A DNA stretch of 64,000 bases from Bog-473 sp036489775 (lineage in GTDB: Bacteria > Actinomycetota > Acidimicrobiia > Acidimicrobiales > RAAP-2). Position 1 is the stretch's first letter; every line of letters starts with the position of its first letter. Below the pieces are notes generated by a model. That model was not told the origin of the DNA, ran no database searches, and was given only the letters and a program-made list of their open reading frames with translations. The stretch covers positions 28,809 through 92,808 of the forward strand of contig DASXFC010000051.1 of assembly GCA_036489775.1 (NCBI GenBank). Direction: 5' to 3'. Positions 50,183 to 58,554 of this stretch are shown here, piece by piece. The translations under genes and the position numbers were made by a program.

Positions 50183-50249
50183 GCACCCATCGTCGCAGCC
50201 ACCGGGGTGCGGTGCACGCGCGAGTTGCCGACCAGCGGCGGGGTTCGGA

Positions 50250-50255
50250 TACCGT
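50250..50255 (+). promoter_or_regulatory. putative -10 hexamer TACCGT upstream of alpha/beta hydrolase
   Basis: TACCGT lies 85 nt before ATG 50341; the leader would carry GGATCGGAG near the start codon as ribosome-binding site. Confidence 0.3.
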
Positions 50256-50340
50256 GGGTTTGCAGGGCCAGCATCGTTCCCGCGGGTACGGGTGTACCGG
50301 TGGAACGATGCGCCGAGCGAGCGCAGGATCGGAGTTGACG

Positions 50341-51456
50341 ATGGCGGTTCCGTTTTTCAGGAGGACGACGACGCCGCCGACCGACGACTCCCTGCAGATC
50401 TCCGGCGCCATCATCGCGCCCAGCGACGGTCCGTCCCCCGTGCAGCTCGTCGATGCGGGGCACGCCGCCCACGGGCTCGGTGTCGTCCGCGACCAGTACG
50501 TCCGCAAGATCCGCAAGACCCCCACCATCCGCATGGTCCCGAGCTCGATCATGGTCGAGGGCCGCCGCCTGCGCTTCGCCGTCTCGGACAACGTCGACGC
50601 CTACGGGCCCGACGGCCCAGGCACGCCGCCGGTGTGGGCCGTCAACATCCACGGCTACTTCGCCGGCGGCGGCATGTACTGGCGGGAGAGCGCGCGCCTG
50701 GCCGAGCAGCTCGGCTGGCGCGTCATCAACCCGAGCCTGCCCGGCTTCGGCGGCAGCGACCCGCTCGAGTGGCAGGACGTCTCCATGGAGAACCTGGCCA
50801 ACCAGGTCATGGCGATCGTGCACAAGGTCGAGGCCGGCCCGGTCGTCCTGCTCGGCCACTCCATGGGCGGCGCCGTCGCCGTGCAGTTCGCGCACGACCA
50901 CCCGCGGCGGACGCTCGGCATCATCTATCGCGACGGCATCAGCACGCCGGCGTGGAAGGACCGCACCGGGATCCTCCCCGCGCTCTTGTCCCCGATCCTG
51001 CCCGACATCGCGCCCATGGTCGACATGATCGCGGCGGTCATCTTCGACCTGCCCGACCTCGCCATGGGCCGCCTCTACTCCACCGTGCGCTCCGTCCTGC
51101 CCGACATGCGCCAGAACATCCGCACCGTCTCCCAGACGCTCCCGGTCGGCAGCATGCTCATGGGCGTCGACCAGCGCAGCGAGGTGCGCCACCTGGCGGC
51201 GCAGCAGATCCCTATCCTCAACGAGTGGGGCTGTTTCGACCGCATCACCCCGGGGCACACGGCGCTGGAGTTCGCCGCCATCGCCCGCGCACCCGTCGTG
51301 TGGGTGCCGGGCGGGCACAGCTGGATGCTCGCCCGCCCCCAGGGCCAGGCGGACATCCTCACCCACCTCATGCGAGGCCAAGAGTTCACGGCGCGGATCG
51401 ACGACCGCTGGCGCCAGCTCACCCCGCGCGAAGCCACGTTGCGCGCCGTCAACTGA
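50341..51456 (+). CDS. alpha/beta-hydrolase fold protein
   Basis: A 371-residue hydrolase. The oxyanion loop is NIHGYFAGGGMYW (about residues 101-113), the nucleophile elbow is VVLLGHSMGGAVAV (serine near residue 180), the acid is probably in NEWGCFDRITPG, and the histidine is in VPGGHSWMLARP. An N-terminal extension of about 60 residues precedes the core. Substrate unknown. ATG 50341 is chosen for GGAG upstream and the absence of family sequence before it; the frame is open further 5'. The DedA gene follows 64 nt later. Confidence 0.84.
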   Translation: MAVPFFRRTTTPPTDDSLQISGAIIAPSDGPSPVQLVDAGHAAHGLGVVRDQYVRKIRKTPTIRMVPSSIMVEGRRLRFAVSDNVDAYGPDGPGTPPVWAVNIHGYFAGGGMYWRESARLAEQLGWRVINPSLPGFGGSDPLEWQDVSMENLANQVMAIVHKVEAGPVVLLGHSMGGAVAVQFAHDHPRRTLGIIYRDGISTPAWKDRTGILPALLSPILPDIAPMVDMIAAVIFDLPDLAMGRLYSTVRSVLPDMRQNIRTVSQTLPVGSMLMGVDQRSEVRHLAAQQIPILNEWGCFDRITPGHTALEFAAIARAPVVWVPGGHSWMLARPQGQADILTHLMRGQEFTARIDDRWRQLTPREATLRAVN

Positions 51457-51520
51457 CGGCCCTTTTGGCCGGGATGCCGCCCGGCCCCGCCGGCATCCCG
51501 CGCGGCGGACCGCCCGGGCC

Positions 51521-52171
51521 GTGATCGACAAGGTCCTCCAGCCCCTCCTCTCCCTGCACGGGTGGGAGGCCTACCTGTTGGTCGGCGCCCTAGTGGCCGC
51601 GGAGGCCTCGATCATGATCGGCTTCGTCTTCCCGGGCGAGACCGCCGTGATCTTGGGCGGCGTGATCGCGTCCAAAGGCGGGGTCAGCGTCGCCGGCATG
51701 GCGGTCTGCGTCATCCTGTGCGCCATCGCCGGCGACTCCGTCGGCTACTGGGTGGGCGACAAGTTCGGCCGCCGGCTCCTGCAGCTCGGCCCGCTGCGCA
51801 AACGCCAGAAGGGGATCGACGTCGCGCTCGACCAGCTGAGCCGGCGCGGCGCCGTCGCCGTGTTCGTCGGGCGCTTCACCGCCTTCCTGCGCGCCGTCAT
51901 CCCGGGCCTCGCCGGGGTCTCCAAGATGCGCTACCGGGTCTTCCTGCCCGCCAACGCGGCCGGCGCCATCTGCTGGGGCGTGCTCTACGTCCTGCTCGGT
52001 TACTACGTCGGGGAGCGGGTGGAGAAGGTGACGGGGATCGCGTCCGACGTCCTGTTGGGCCTCATCGTCGTGGTCATCGTGGTGCTGTTCGTCCGGCGGC
52101 GCCGCAAGGAGAAGCGCGAGTTCGAGGGGCCGTCCGACGCAGCGGCACCCTCCGGCGCCGACAAGGGCTGA
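51521..52171 (+). CDS. DedA-family membrane protein
   Basis: A 216-residue DedA/SNARE-associated-fold protein. Helices include AYLLVGALVAAEASIMIGFVFPGE (start of the family), GVSVAGMAVCVILCAIAGDSVGYWVGDKFGRRLL and a C-terminal helix DVLLGLIVVVIVVLFV. The signature FVGRFTAFLRAVIPGLAGVSKM contains the arginines essential in the family. DedA proteins flip or recycle lipid carriers such as undecaprenyl phosphate or phosphatidylethanolamine. GTG start; convergent with the GH1 gene, 4 nt apart. Confidence 0.9.
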   Translation: MIDKVLQPLLSLHGWEAYLLVGALVAAEASIMIGFVFPGETAVILGGVIASKGGVSVAGMAVCVILCAIAGDSVGYWVGDKFGRRLLQLGPLRKRQKGIDVALDQLSRRGAVAVFVGRFTAFLRAVIPGLAGVSKMRYRVFLPANAAGAICWGVLYVLLGYYVGERVEKVTGIASDVLLGLIVVVIVVLFVRRRRKEKREFEGPSDAAAPSGADKG

Positions 52172-52175
52172 CTAG

Positions 52176-53729
52176 TCAGTCCGGGTCGAGCACCGAGCGG
52201 TCGCCGCGGCGCAGCCCGGCCACCACGCGGGCGAACTCCCCCGCCGCGTCCCGGCCGTCCGAGTCGGTGTCCAGCCAGCGCACCGTGCCCGGGTCCGGCC
52301 GTGACAGGCCGTAAAGGCCCATGCGCGGCTCGTAGCTGCCCCACTCGTAGTTGTCCACGAGCGACCAGTGCAGGTAGGCGCGCACCGGGACGCCCGCCGC
52401 CACCGCATCGGCCACCGCGCCCAGGTGCTCGCGCACGTAGCGAGGCCGGTCCATGCCGTCCGCCCGCGGCACCGCCCGCCCGTTGACGACGCGCGTCGCC
52501 ATCCCGTTCTCGACTACCCACACCGGCAGGCCGGGGCGCAGCGCCGCCTCGGTGGCGCACCACGACGCCAGGGCGGCGGGGTCCGACACCGTGTCCCAGA
52601 TGGCGCGCCCGAAGGACCAGTCGCGCCCGCGGCCGCCGTCGGCGCGTCGCCCCGGCACGCGCAGGGCGTGGCTGGCCCGCGGGTCGTACAAGTCGAAGCC
52701 GGCCGCGTCGAGGATGCGGGGCCGCGGCGATGCCTGCACGACATCGAGGACGCGGCGCGGCACCTGGCGGCGCGTGCGGGCGCGCAACGCGGCCCAGCCG
52801 CCGCCGCTCCCGGGCGGGCGGTCGGTCCCGTACGGCGACACGGCGGCGAAGAACCGGCGCAGGGCCGCCTCCCCGGCGTGCTGCGGCGGGAAGGCGGCGT
52901 CGTGCACGGCCCGGCGCTCGTCCACGTACCGGTCGACGTCGGAGGGGTCGATGCCGGCCTCGCGCTGCTGCAGCAGGTCCACGAGCATGCGGTCGTGCTC
53001 GTAGATCGACGACGAGCTCGTGTTCATCGTCACCTCGGCGTCGGGTTGCAGCTCGGCGACGGCGTCGGCCGCCAGCACGTGCGCGGTGAGGAGGTTGTCG
53101 AGCACGCAGTAGGCGTCGGACAGCGCCATGCGCCGTCCGGGTGGCGACGCCCCCTCGACCCAGCCCATCAGCATCACGATGTTGGGCTCGTTGATCGTGA
53201 CCCAGTGGCGGCAGTACGGCGTCAGAGCGGGCAGGATCCGGCGGACGTGGCGGGCGAAGACGTCGGGCGAGCCGGGGCGCAGCCAGAACTCCTCGCCCTG
53301 CCATTCGGGGTGGGTGAAGTGGTGCAGCGTCACGATGGGTGCCATGCCGCGCGCCGCGCACAGCGAAAGGATCTCGGCGTAGCGCTCCAGCGCGGCGTCG
53401 TCGAAGGTCTCGGGCCGCGGCTCGAGGCGCGCCCACTCCACCGAGAGCCGGAAGGCGTTGCAGCCGAGCGCGGCGGCCCGATCGAGCGCCTCTTCGGGGT
53501 GGCGCCAGAAGTCACACGCGAGGCCCGAGCGCTCGATGCGCCCCATGTCCTCGAAACCGGCCCAGTTGTTGCGCGGCTCGTCGGGGCCGTTGTAGCCACC
53601 CTCGATCTGGTAGCCCGAGGTGGCGACGCCGATCAGGAACCCGTCGCCGAGGAGGCTCGGGTCCTTCGCCCGCGCCCGCGTCGCCCGCGCCCGCGTCGCG
53701 GGCTTGCGTGAAGGCGTGGCGGCGGGCAT
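52176..53729 (-). CDS. glycoside hydrolase family 1 (beta-glucosidase-like)
   Basis: A 517-residue GH1 protein. The start is GFLIGVATSGYQIEGGYNG (about residues 29-47), the acid/base glutamate is in HWVTINEPNIVML (T-x-N-E-P), and the nucleophile is in VWVVENGMATR (family I-T-E-N-G) near residue 405. The linking segment (residues 255-345) is longer and more arginine-rich than usual. It hydrolyses beta-glycosides in the cytosol. A basic N-terminal arm (KPATRARATRARAKDP) precedes the barrel. Confidence 0.88.
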   Translation of the reverse strand: MPAATPSRKPATRARATRARAKDPSLLGDGFLIGVATSGYQIEGGYNGPDEPRNNWAGFEDMGRIERSGLACDFWRHPEEALDRAAALGCNAFRLSVEWARLEPRPETFDDAALERYAEILSLCAARGMAPIVTLHHFTHPEWQGEEFWLRPGSPDVFARHVRRILPALTPYCRHWVTINEPNIVMLMGWVEGASPPGRRMALSDAYCVLDNLLTAHVLAADAVAELQPDAEVTMNTSSSSIYEHDRMLVDLLQQREAGIDPSDVDRYVDERRAVHDAAFPPQHAGEAALRRFFAAVSPYGTDRPPGSGGGWAALRARTRRQVPRRVLDVVQASPRPRILDAAGFDLYDPRASHALRVPGRRADGGRGRDWSFGRAIWDTVSDPAALASWCATEAALRPGLPVWVVENGMATRVVNGRAVPRADGMDRPRYVREHLGAVADAVAAGVPVRAYLHWSLVDNYEWGSYEPRMGLYGLSRPDPGTVRWLDTDSDGRDAAGEFARVVAGLRRGDRSVLDPD

Positions 53730-53802
53730 CCGATCAGCTTGTCAGGGTCAGGCTGGGCGAGCGGCCGACGGCGTCGCCACCCGAGCGGCGGCTCAGCCCG
53801 GC

Positions 53803-54405
53803 TCAGCGCGGCTGGGTCACCGAGCGCAGGCGGGCCAACCCGGCCGAGGCGATGTCGACCTCCTCGGCGGCGCGGCGCACGAGCGCGCGCACCTGCGGCT
53901 CGGCCGCGTCGCTCCCGGCCCGCAAGGCGGCGGCCTGCACGTCGCGGCAGGCCCCGATCAACTCGGCCACCTGCGTGCGCAGCCCGTCGGCGCGCGGCGT
54001 GCCCCAGGGCAGGCGGCGTTCGAGACTGAGCAGCGCATCGAGCTGACCGGCCAGCCCGCGCAGCGAGCGGCACACCGAGGGCAGATCGGCCACCGGCGCC
54101 TCGTGGGACGAGACGTGGGCGACGGCGTGCTCGGCGTCCTCCACGGCCACCCACATCCGTCGCCGCACCCGGGCCGCACTGCCCGCGCTCAGCTGCTCCG
54201 GCGTCGCCCGGGCGGAGGTGCGCTCGCGGCCGGCCGTGACGAGGGCGCCGGCGGCGACCACACCCCGCGTCACGGGGTGCCGGCGCACGAGATGCCAGCG
54301 CCGGCGCACGTAGCGCCGGGCCACCAGGAAGGCGACCGCCACTCCCAGTGCGACCACGAGACCGGCGAGCACCAGGAACTCGAGCGCATGCGCCACGAAG
54401 CTCAC
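53803..54405 (-). CDS. membrane-anchored helical protein of unknown function
   Basis: A 200-residue protein with one N-terminal transmembrane helix (FLVLAGLVVALGVAVAFLVA, about residues 9-28), then a basic stretch and a mostly helical, alanine/arginine-rich cytoplasmic domain (about 90-195) that may form coiled coils. No family is recognised. GTG 54405 is chosen because TACAAT ends 6 nt upstream on the minus strand, a leaderless promoter layout. Divergent from the membrane protein at 54458. Confidence 0.6.
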   Translation of the reverse strand: MSFVAHALEFLVLAGLVVALGVAVAFLVARRYVRRRWHLVRRHPVTRGVVAAGALVTAGRERTSARATPEQLSAGSAARVRRRMWVAVEDAEHAVAHVSSHEAPVADLPSVCRSLRGLAGQLDALLSLERRLPWGTPRADGLRTQVAELIGACRDVQAAALRAGSDAAEPQVRALVRRAAEEVDIASAGLARLRSVTQPR

Positions 54406-54411
54406 ACTCAG

Positions 54412-54417
54412 ATTGTA
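54412..54417 (-). promoter_or_regulatory. putative -10 hexamer TACAAT (minus strand, leaderless)
   Basis: Read on the minus strand, TACAAT ends 6 nt before the GTG start at 54405. It is the best match to a consensus -10 box among the leaderless candidates in the window. Confidence 0.55.
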
Positions 54418-54445
54418 CGCAGCCAAAATGCAGAATCCCCGGCGG

Positions 54446-54451
54446 TACCCT
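54446..54451 (+). promoter_or_regulatory. putative -10 hexamer TACCCT (leaderless)
   Basis: TACCCT ends 6 nt before ATG 54458; the same hexamer occurs at 61807 before the MFS gene. Confidence 0.5.
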
Positions 54452-54457
54452 GGGGTC

Positions 54458-55336
54458 ATGGAACCGGCGGCGGCGCCTGGTGCGGGCGGTCCGGAGGCGG
54501 CTGCCACCCCGCCGGACCCGCCTCTCCCACCCCTCGACCCTTCGTGGACGCCCGGCGTCCCGTCGGTCAAAGAGCACCTGCCGAGCATCGTGTTCGGCGC
54601 CGCCGTGCCGATCGGGATCTACTTCATCGTGCGCAGCCACGTGCACACGGACGCCCAGGCGCTCATCGTCGCCGGCTGCTTCTCGGTGGCGTGGATCCTC
54701 TTCCAGTTCGCCCGCCAGCGCCGGCTCGACTTCGTTGGCGCCATCGTCCTGTTCGGCTTCGCCGTCGGCGTCATCAGCTCCACGCTCCTCGGCGGCAACG
54801 CCTACGTGCTGAAGGTGCGCGACGCCTTCTTCACCGCGCTCTTCGGCATCGCCTGCATCGTCACCCTCTACACGCACGACCGTCCGGCGATCTTCTACGT
54901 GGGCCGCTACCTCTCCGCCGGCAAGGACCCGTCCAAGCTGGCCGCGTACAACCAGCTGCACGACGTGCCGATCGGGCGCCACACCTTCCGCGTCCTGTCG
55001 GTCGTCTGGGGCATCGGGTTGGTGGTCGAGGCGTCGTTCCGCTTGACGCTGGCGGAGGCGCTGCACACGGGCACGTATCTCGCGGTCTCGCCCTTCATCA
55101 CGGCCACGGTGATCGGTGGGCTCTTCGCCTTCACCGTCATCTACTCCAGGCGCGCCGTGCTCGAGGCGGCCCCGTTCGCGGTCGGCGCGGTCGGCGCGGT
55201 CGGTGCGGTCGACGCGGAGGGTGCGGCCCATGCGCCGGCCTCGACCGACGGTCCCGCCGGCCCGGCGCCCGGCCCTCCGGCGCCACCGGAGCGTCCCGCC
55301 GAGGCCGGCGACGCCGCAACGACGCCCACGGAGTAG
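54458..55336 (+). CDS. VC0807-like multi-pass membrane protein
   Basis: A 292-residue membrane protein with about six hydrophobic segments between residues 40 and 225 (SIVFGAAVPIGIYFIV, ALIVAGCFSVAWILFQFA, AIVLFGFAVGVISSTLLG, FFTALFGIACIVTLYT, VLSVVWGIGLVVEASF and ITATVIGGLFAFTVI). The pattern resembles VC0807-family proteins, which have no established function. The C-terminal 60 residues are Ala/Gly/Pro-rich with AVGAVGAV repeats. ATG 54458 follows a good -10 hexamer; upstream in-frame ATG 54428 is less likely. Confidence 0.68.
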   Translation: MEPAAAPGAGGPEAAATPPDPPLPPLDPSWTPGVPSVKEHLPSIVFGAAVPIGIYFIVRSHVHTDAQALIVAGCFSVAWILFQFARQRRLDFVGAIVLFGFAVGVISSTLLGGNAYVLKVRDAFFTALFGIACIVTLYTHDRPAIFYVGRYLSAGKDPSKLAAYNQLHDVPIGRHTFRVLSVVWGIGLVVEASFRLTLAEALHTGTYLAVSPFITATVIGGLFAFTVIYSRRAVLEAAPFAVGAVGAVGAVDAEGAAHAPASTDGPAGPAPGPPAPPERPAEAGDAATTPTE

Positions 55337-55356
55337 GCCCCGGCCGGGCCCCGCAT

Positions 55357-55362
55357 CTATCC
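55357..55362 (+). promoter_or_regulatory. putative -10 hexamer TATCCT for enoyl-CoA hydratase gene
   Basis: TATCCT lies 58 nt before ATG 55421. The leader contains GAAGGGAG, a strong ribosome-binding site. Confidence 0.4.
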
Positions 55363-55420
55363 TCGGCGACGCTCCGCTGTCGCCGGAGCCGGAGCCACCA
55401 CCGAAGGGAGCACCAAGGCC

Positions 55421-56194
55421 ATGGCAGACGAAGTGTTGCGGGAGCGCCGCGGCAACGTGGAGATCCTCACCATCAACCGGCCCGACGCGCGCAACGCCAT
55501 CAACGGCGCCGTGAGCCGCGCCATGTCGTCGATCATGGACGAGCTGGCCCAGGATGCCGACTGCTGGGTCGTGGTCGTCACCGGGAGCGGGGAGAAGGCG
55601 TTCAGCGCCGGCATGGACCTCAAGGCGTTCAGCAGCGGCGAGGGTGGGGACATCATCGGCGCCAGCGGCGGGTTCGCCGGGCTCACCCAGCGCGAATTCC
55701 CCAAGCCGATCATCGCCGCGGTCAACGGGTCGGCCCTGGCCGGCGGCTTCGAGATCATGCTCTCGTGCGACCTCGTCGTCGCCGCCGACCACGCCACCTT
55801 CGGCATCCCCGAGGCCAAGCGCGGCCTCGTCGCCGGCGCCGGCGGCCTCATCCGAATGCCTAAGCGCCTCCCCATGGCGATCGCGCTCGAGCTGGCCATG
55901 ACCGGCGACTCCATCGACGCCGAGCGCGCCTACGCCCTCGGGTTGGTGAACAAGGTGGTGCCCTCGGCCCAGCTGCTCGATGAGGCCATCGCCCTCGCCG
56001 AACGCATCGCCGCCAACGCGCCGCTCGCCGTGCGCTACTCCAAGAACGTGATGAAGCGCGCCGCCGAGGTCTCAGAGTCCGAGGGCTGGAAGATCAACGC
56101 CGAGGCGGTCGGCGTCGTCTTCTCCTCGGCCGACGCCATGGAGGGACCGATCGCGTTCGCCGAGAAGCGCCCGCCCAATTGGCAGGGCAAGTAG
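55421..56194 (+). CDS. enoyl-CoA hydratase/isomerase family protein
   Basis: A 257-residue crotonase-fold protein. The CoA/oxyanion loop is AFSAGMDLKAFS (about residues 61-72), and AAVNGSALAGGFEIMLSCDLVVAA and the FGIPEAKRGLVAGAGGLIRMP segment (glutamate at the family's catalytic position) follow, then AYALGLVNKVVP. It hydrates a 2-enoyl-CoA in beta-oxidation; the EchA number is not determinable. Preceded by GAAGGGAG. Single gene. Confidence 0.92.
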   Translation: MADEVLRERRGNVEILTINRPDARNAINGAVSRAMSSIMDELAQDADCWVVVVTGSGEKAFSAGMDLKAFSSGEGGDIIGASGGFAGLTQREFPKPIIAAVNGSALAGGFEIMLSCDLVVAADHATFGIPEAKRGLVAGAGGLIRMPKRLPMAIALELAMTGDSIDAERAYALGLVNKVVPSAQLLDEAIALAERIAANAPLAVRYSKNVMKRAAEVSESEGWKINAEAVGVVFSSADAMEGPIAFAEKRPPNWQGK

Positions 56195-56253
56195 CGCAAG
56201 CGTCCCCGAAGTAGCCCTCGACGTAGCCCCCGAAGCGGCCGAGGAGCCCCACC

Positions 56254-56658
56254 GTGCTCGCACCCGCGCTCGATACCATCCGCCTCACCCTCCACGTCCT
56301 CGCCGCCACCGTGTGGGTCGGCGGCCAGATCGTGATGGCCGGCCTCGTCGGCCCCGCCCGCTCGGTCGGCGGCGACGCGCCCAAGGTCCTCGCCCGCGCC
56401 TTCGCCCGCCTGGCCTGGCCGGCCTACCTGGTGCTGCTCGTCACCGGCGTCTGGAACATCACCGCCGTCCACTACTCGTCGCAGGACGCGGCGTGGAAGG
56501 CCGTGCTGATGGCCAAGATCGTCGTGGTCGTGCTGGCCGGCGCCGGCGCTTTCCTCCACCAGCGGGCGACGTCCAAGGCCCAGCTCGCGCTGTGGGGCTC
56601 GGTCGGCGGCCTGGCCAGCGTGGCCGCCCTCGTCATGGGCATCCTGTTGGCCGGTTGA
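56254..56658 (+). CDS. small four-helix membrane protein (CopD-like)
   Basis: A 134-residue integral membrane protein with four hydrophobic segments: TLHVLAATVWVGGQIVMAGL (with H and W-V-G-G as in CopD-like domains), YLVLLVTGVWNITAV, VLMAKIVVVVLAGAGAFL and VGGLASVAALVMGILL. Such short proteins resemble the CopD/haem-transport fold without copper-binding loops. GTG start 59 nt after the hydratase gene. Function unknown. Confidence 0.65.
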   Translation: MLAPALDTIRLTLHVLAATVWVGGQIVMAGLVGPARSVGGDAPKVLARAFARLAWPAYLVLLVTGVWNITAVHYSSQDAAWKAVLMAKIVVVVLAGAGAFLHQRATSKAQLALWGSVGGLASVAALVMGILLAG

Positions 56659-56753
56659 CTCCGAACACTGGTGTGAGCAGCGTTCCGTGGGCCGCCTGCT
56701 GGCGGCGCACCCCGCCATCCCGCCCTGGCGGTACCGGGGAGCGGGAATGGGTC

Positions 56754-56759
56754 TAACCT
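56754..56759 (+). promoter_or_regulatory. putative -10 hexamer TAACCT for tatA
   Basis: TAACCT lies 45 nt before ATG 56805, giving a leader of about 40 nt that contains GAAGGAGA. Confidence 0.4.
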
Positions 56760-56804
56760 GGAACGCAGTTCACCGGATGCTCGACCCAGGTGAAGGAGAA
56801 TCGC

Positions 56805-57083
56805 ATGCTCGCTGACATTTTCGGACCTGACCTGCTCATTGTGGCCATCGTCCTCGTGGTGCTCCTCTTCGGTGGCGCGGCCATCCCGAAGCTGGCCAAG
56901 AACCTCGGCTCGGCCAAGAACCAGTTCGAGGCCGGGCTGAAGGAAGGCAAGGCCGAGTCCGAGGCCGCGACGGCCAACGGCACCTCGGCCGCCAGCGCCA
57001 ACGGCACGTCGGCCGCCAGCGACGCCCCGGCCCAGACGCCGACCGCGGCGCCCCCGGCCGAGGGCAAGTCACCGGCCAGCTGA
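56805..57083 (+). CDS. tatA: twin-arginine translocase subunit TatA
   Basis: A 92-residue TatA/E protein: short N-terminus MLADIFGPDLL, transmembrane helix LIVAIVLVVLLF, hinge FGGAAIPKLAKNLGSAKNQFEAGLKEG with the amphipathic helix, and an Ala/Thr/Pro-rich tail containing NGTSAAS twice. TatA forms the channel part of the Tat export system in the membrane. No tatB or tatC adjoins it. ATG 56805 with GAAGGAGA upstream is preferred to GTG 56790. Confidence 0.9.
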   Translation: MLADIFGPDLLIVAIVLVVLLFGGAAIPKLAKNLGSAKNQFEAGLKEGKAESEAATANGTSAASANGTSAASDAPAQTPTAAPPAEGKSPAS

Positions 57084-57155
57084 ACGCAGCCACCGCAGCG
57101 CTGAACGGCTGCCTCGTCGGCGCCGTATCGCCGGCGCCGCGCCCATGGGGGGACC

Positions 57156-58478
57156 ATGACATCTGACGTCTTGTCCGTGGCCGAAAGGCTCTGGAACGGC
57201 GAGATCTCGACGTCCACCTTCCACCCGGTCGACCACATGGGCGGGTTCGTCGAGATCACCGACGGCGTCGGCTTCTGCCCCTCCTTCGCCAACGTCTCTT
57301 CCTTCGCCACCGACGACGGCCTCGTGCTCGTCGACACCGGGAGCGCTCCCCTGGCCAAGATCGTCCATGACGACATCCGCACGTGGAGCCCGGACCGTCT
57401 CAACACCGCGATCTACTCGCACGGCCACATCGACCACGTCTTCGGCGTGCCGGTCTGGGAGGCCGAGGCCCAAGAACAGGGTTGGGCGGCGCCGGAGGTG
57501 ATCGCGCACCACGCGCTCCCGGCGCGCTTCGACCGCTACATCTTCACCGCCGGCTACAACACGATCATCAACCGCCGCCAGTTCGGCTTCACCGACCTCA
57601 ACTGGCCCACCGAGTACCGCTACCCCGACCGCACCTACCACGACACGCTCGACGTCTCCGTCGGCGGGGTGGACTTCGCCCTGCGCCACGAGAAGGGCGA
57701 GACCGACGACCACACCATCACCTGGCAAGCCGACTCGCGCGTCCTGTGCTGCGGCGACCTGTTCATCTGGGCCTCGCCCAACGCCGGCAACCCGCAGAAG
57801 GTGCAGCGCTACCCGCGCGAGTGGGCCGATGCGCTGCGTCGCATGCTGACGCTCGACGCCGAGTTCCTGCTCCCCGGCCACGGCTTCCCCGTTATCGGGA
57901 CCGACCGGGTGCGCCAGGCGCTCACCGACACGGCCGACCTCCTCGACTCGCTCGTCGACCAGACGCTCGAGGTCATGAACGCCGGCGGGCGCCTCGACGA
58001 CGCCATCCACAGCGTCCGGCCGCCGGCCGAGCTCGCGACGCGGCCGTACCTCCAGCCGGTCTACGACGAGCCCGAGTTCATCGTGCACACGGTCTGGCGC
58101 CTCTACGGCGGCTGGTGGGACGGCAACCCTGCCACCCTCAAGCCCGCGCCCGAGCGCGCACTGGCGACCGAGCTGGCGGAGCTGGCCGGCGGCGCCAGGG
58201 CCCTGGCCGAGCGGGCCCTCGAGTTGCTGGCGGTGGCGAGCGAGGCGCCCGAGACCGGGCCCGGCGACGCCGACGGGGCGTTGCGCCTGGCCGGCCACCT
58301 GGCCGAGCACGCGTGGCTGGCCGCGCCGGCCGACCCGGCGACGCAGCGGGCCCGCCAGCAGGTCTTCGCTGCCCGGGCGGCCCGCGCCACCTCGACCATG
58401 GCGCGCGGCGTCTTCAACTGGGCGGCCAACGAGTCCGGCGACGCCTCGGGCGGGACCGGGCCACCGCACGCCCACTGA
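57156..58478 (+). CDS. metallo-beta-lactamase-fold hydrolase, alkylsulfatase-like
   Basis: A 440-residue MBL-fold hydrolase. The zinc motif is YSHGHIDHVFG (about residues 87-97), with FALRHEKGETDDHTITW, LCCGDLFIW and LLPGHGFPVIG supplying the other ligands. A C-terminal region (EFIVHTVWRLYGGWWDGNP) matches the alkylsulfatase dimerisation domain of SdsA1/BDS1-type enzymes, so an alkyl-sulfate ester or thioester substrate is possible. No signal peptide. Followed by a probable terminator. Confidence 0.84.
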   Translation: MTSDVLSVAERLWNGEISTSTFHPVDHMGGFVEITDGVGFCPSFANVSSFATDDGLVLVDTGSAPLAKIVHDDIRTWSPDRLNTAIYSHGHIDHVFGVPVWEAEAQEQGWAAPEVIAHHALPARFDRYIFTAGYNTIINRRQFGFTDLNWPTEYRYPDRTYHDTLDVSVGGVDFALRHEKGETDDHTITWQADSRVLCCGDLFIWASPNAGNPQKVQRYPREWADALRRMLTLDAEFLLPGHGFPVIGTDRVRQALTDTADLLDSLVDQTLEVMNAGGRLDDAIHSVRPPAELATRPYLQPVYDEPEFIVHTVWRLYGGWWDGNPATLKPAPERALATELAELAGGARALAERALELLAVASEAPETGPGDADGALRLAGHLAEHAWLAAPADPATQRARQQVFAARAARATSTMARGVFNWAANESGDASGGTGPPHAH

Positions 58479-58494
58479 CAGAGGAGCGCTCTGA

Positions 58495-58529
58495 GGCCGC
58501 GGGCCTGGGCGGCCCATTTCGTGTTTTTT
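58495..58529 (+). terminator. putative Rho-independent terminator
   Basis: GGCCGC, an eight-base loop and GCGGCC (58495-58514) are followed by a T-rich stretch ending in TTTTTT (58524-58529). It lies between the MBL gene stop and the ctaC promoter. Confidence 0.55.
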
Positions 58530-58541
58530 GGGCCGGTTCGA

Positions 58542-58547
58542 TAATGT
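58542..58547 (+). promoter_or_regulatory. putative -10 hexamer TAATGT (leaderless ctaC)
   Basis: TAATGT ends 7 nt before the GTG at 58555. This supports GTG 58555 over an upstream in-frame ATG and suggests a leaderless cytochrome oxidase operon. Confidence 0.55.
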
Positions 58548-58554
58548 CGGCTCG

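Noticed and set aside
53660..53715. Repeated CGCGCCCGCGTCGCC pattern as a DNA repeat element
   Set aside because: It encodes the basic Arg/Ala arm at the start of the GH1 protein and is explained by codon repetition.
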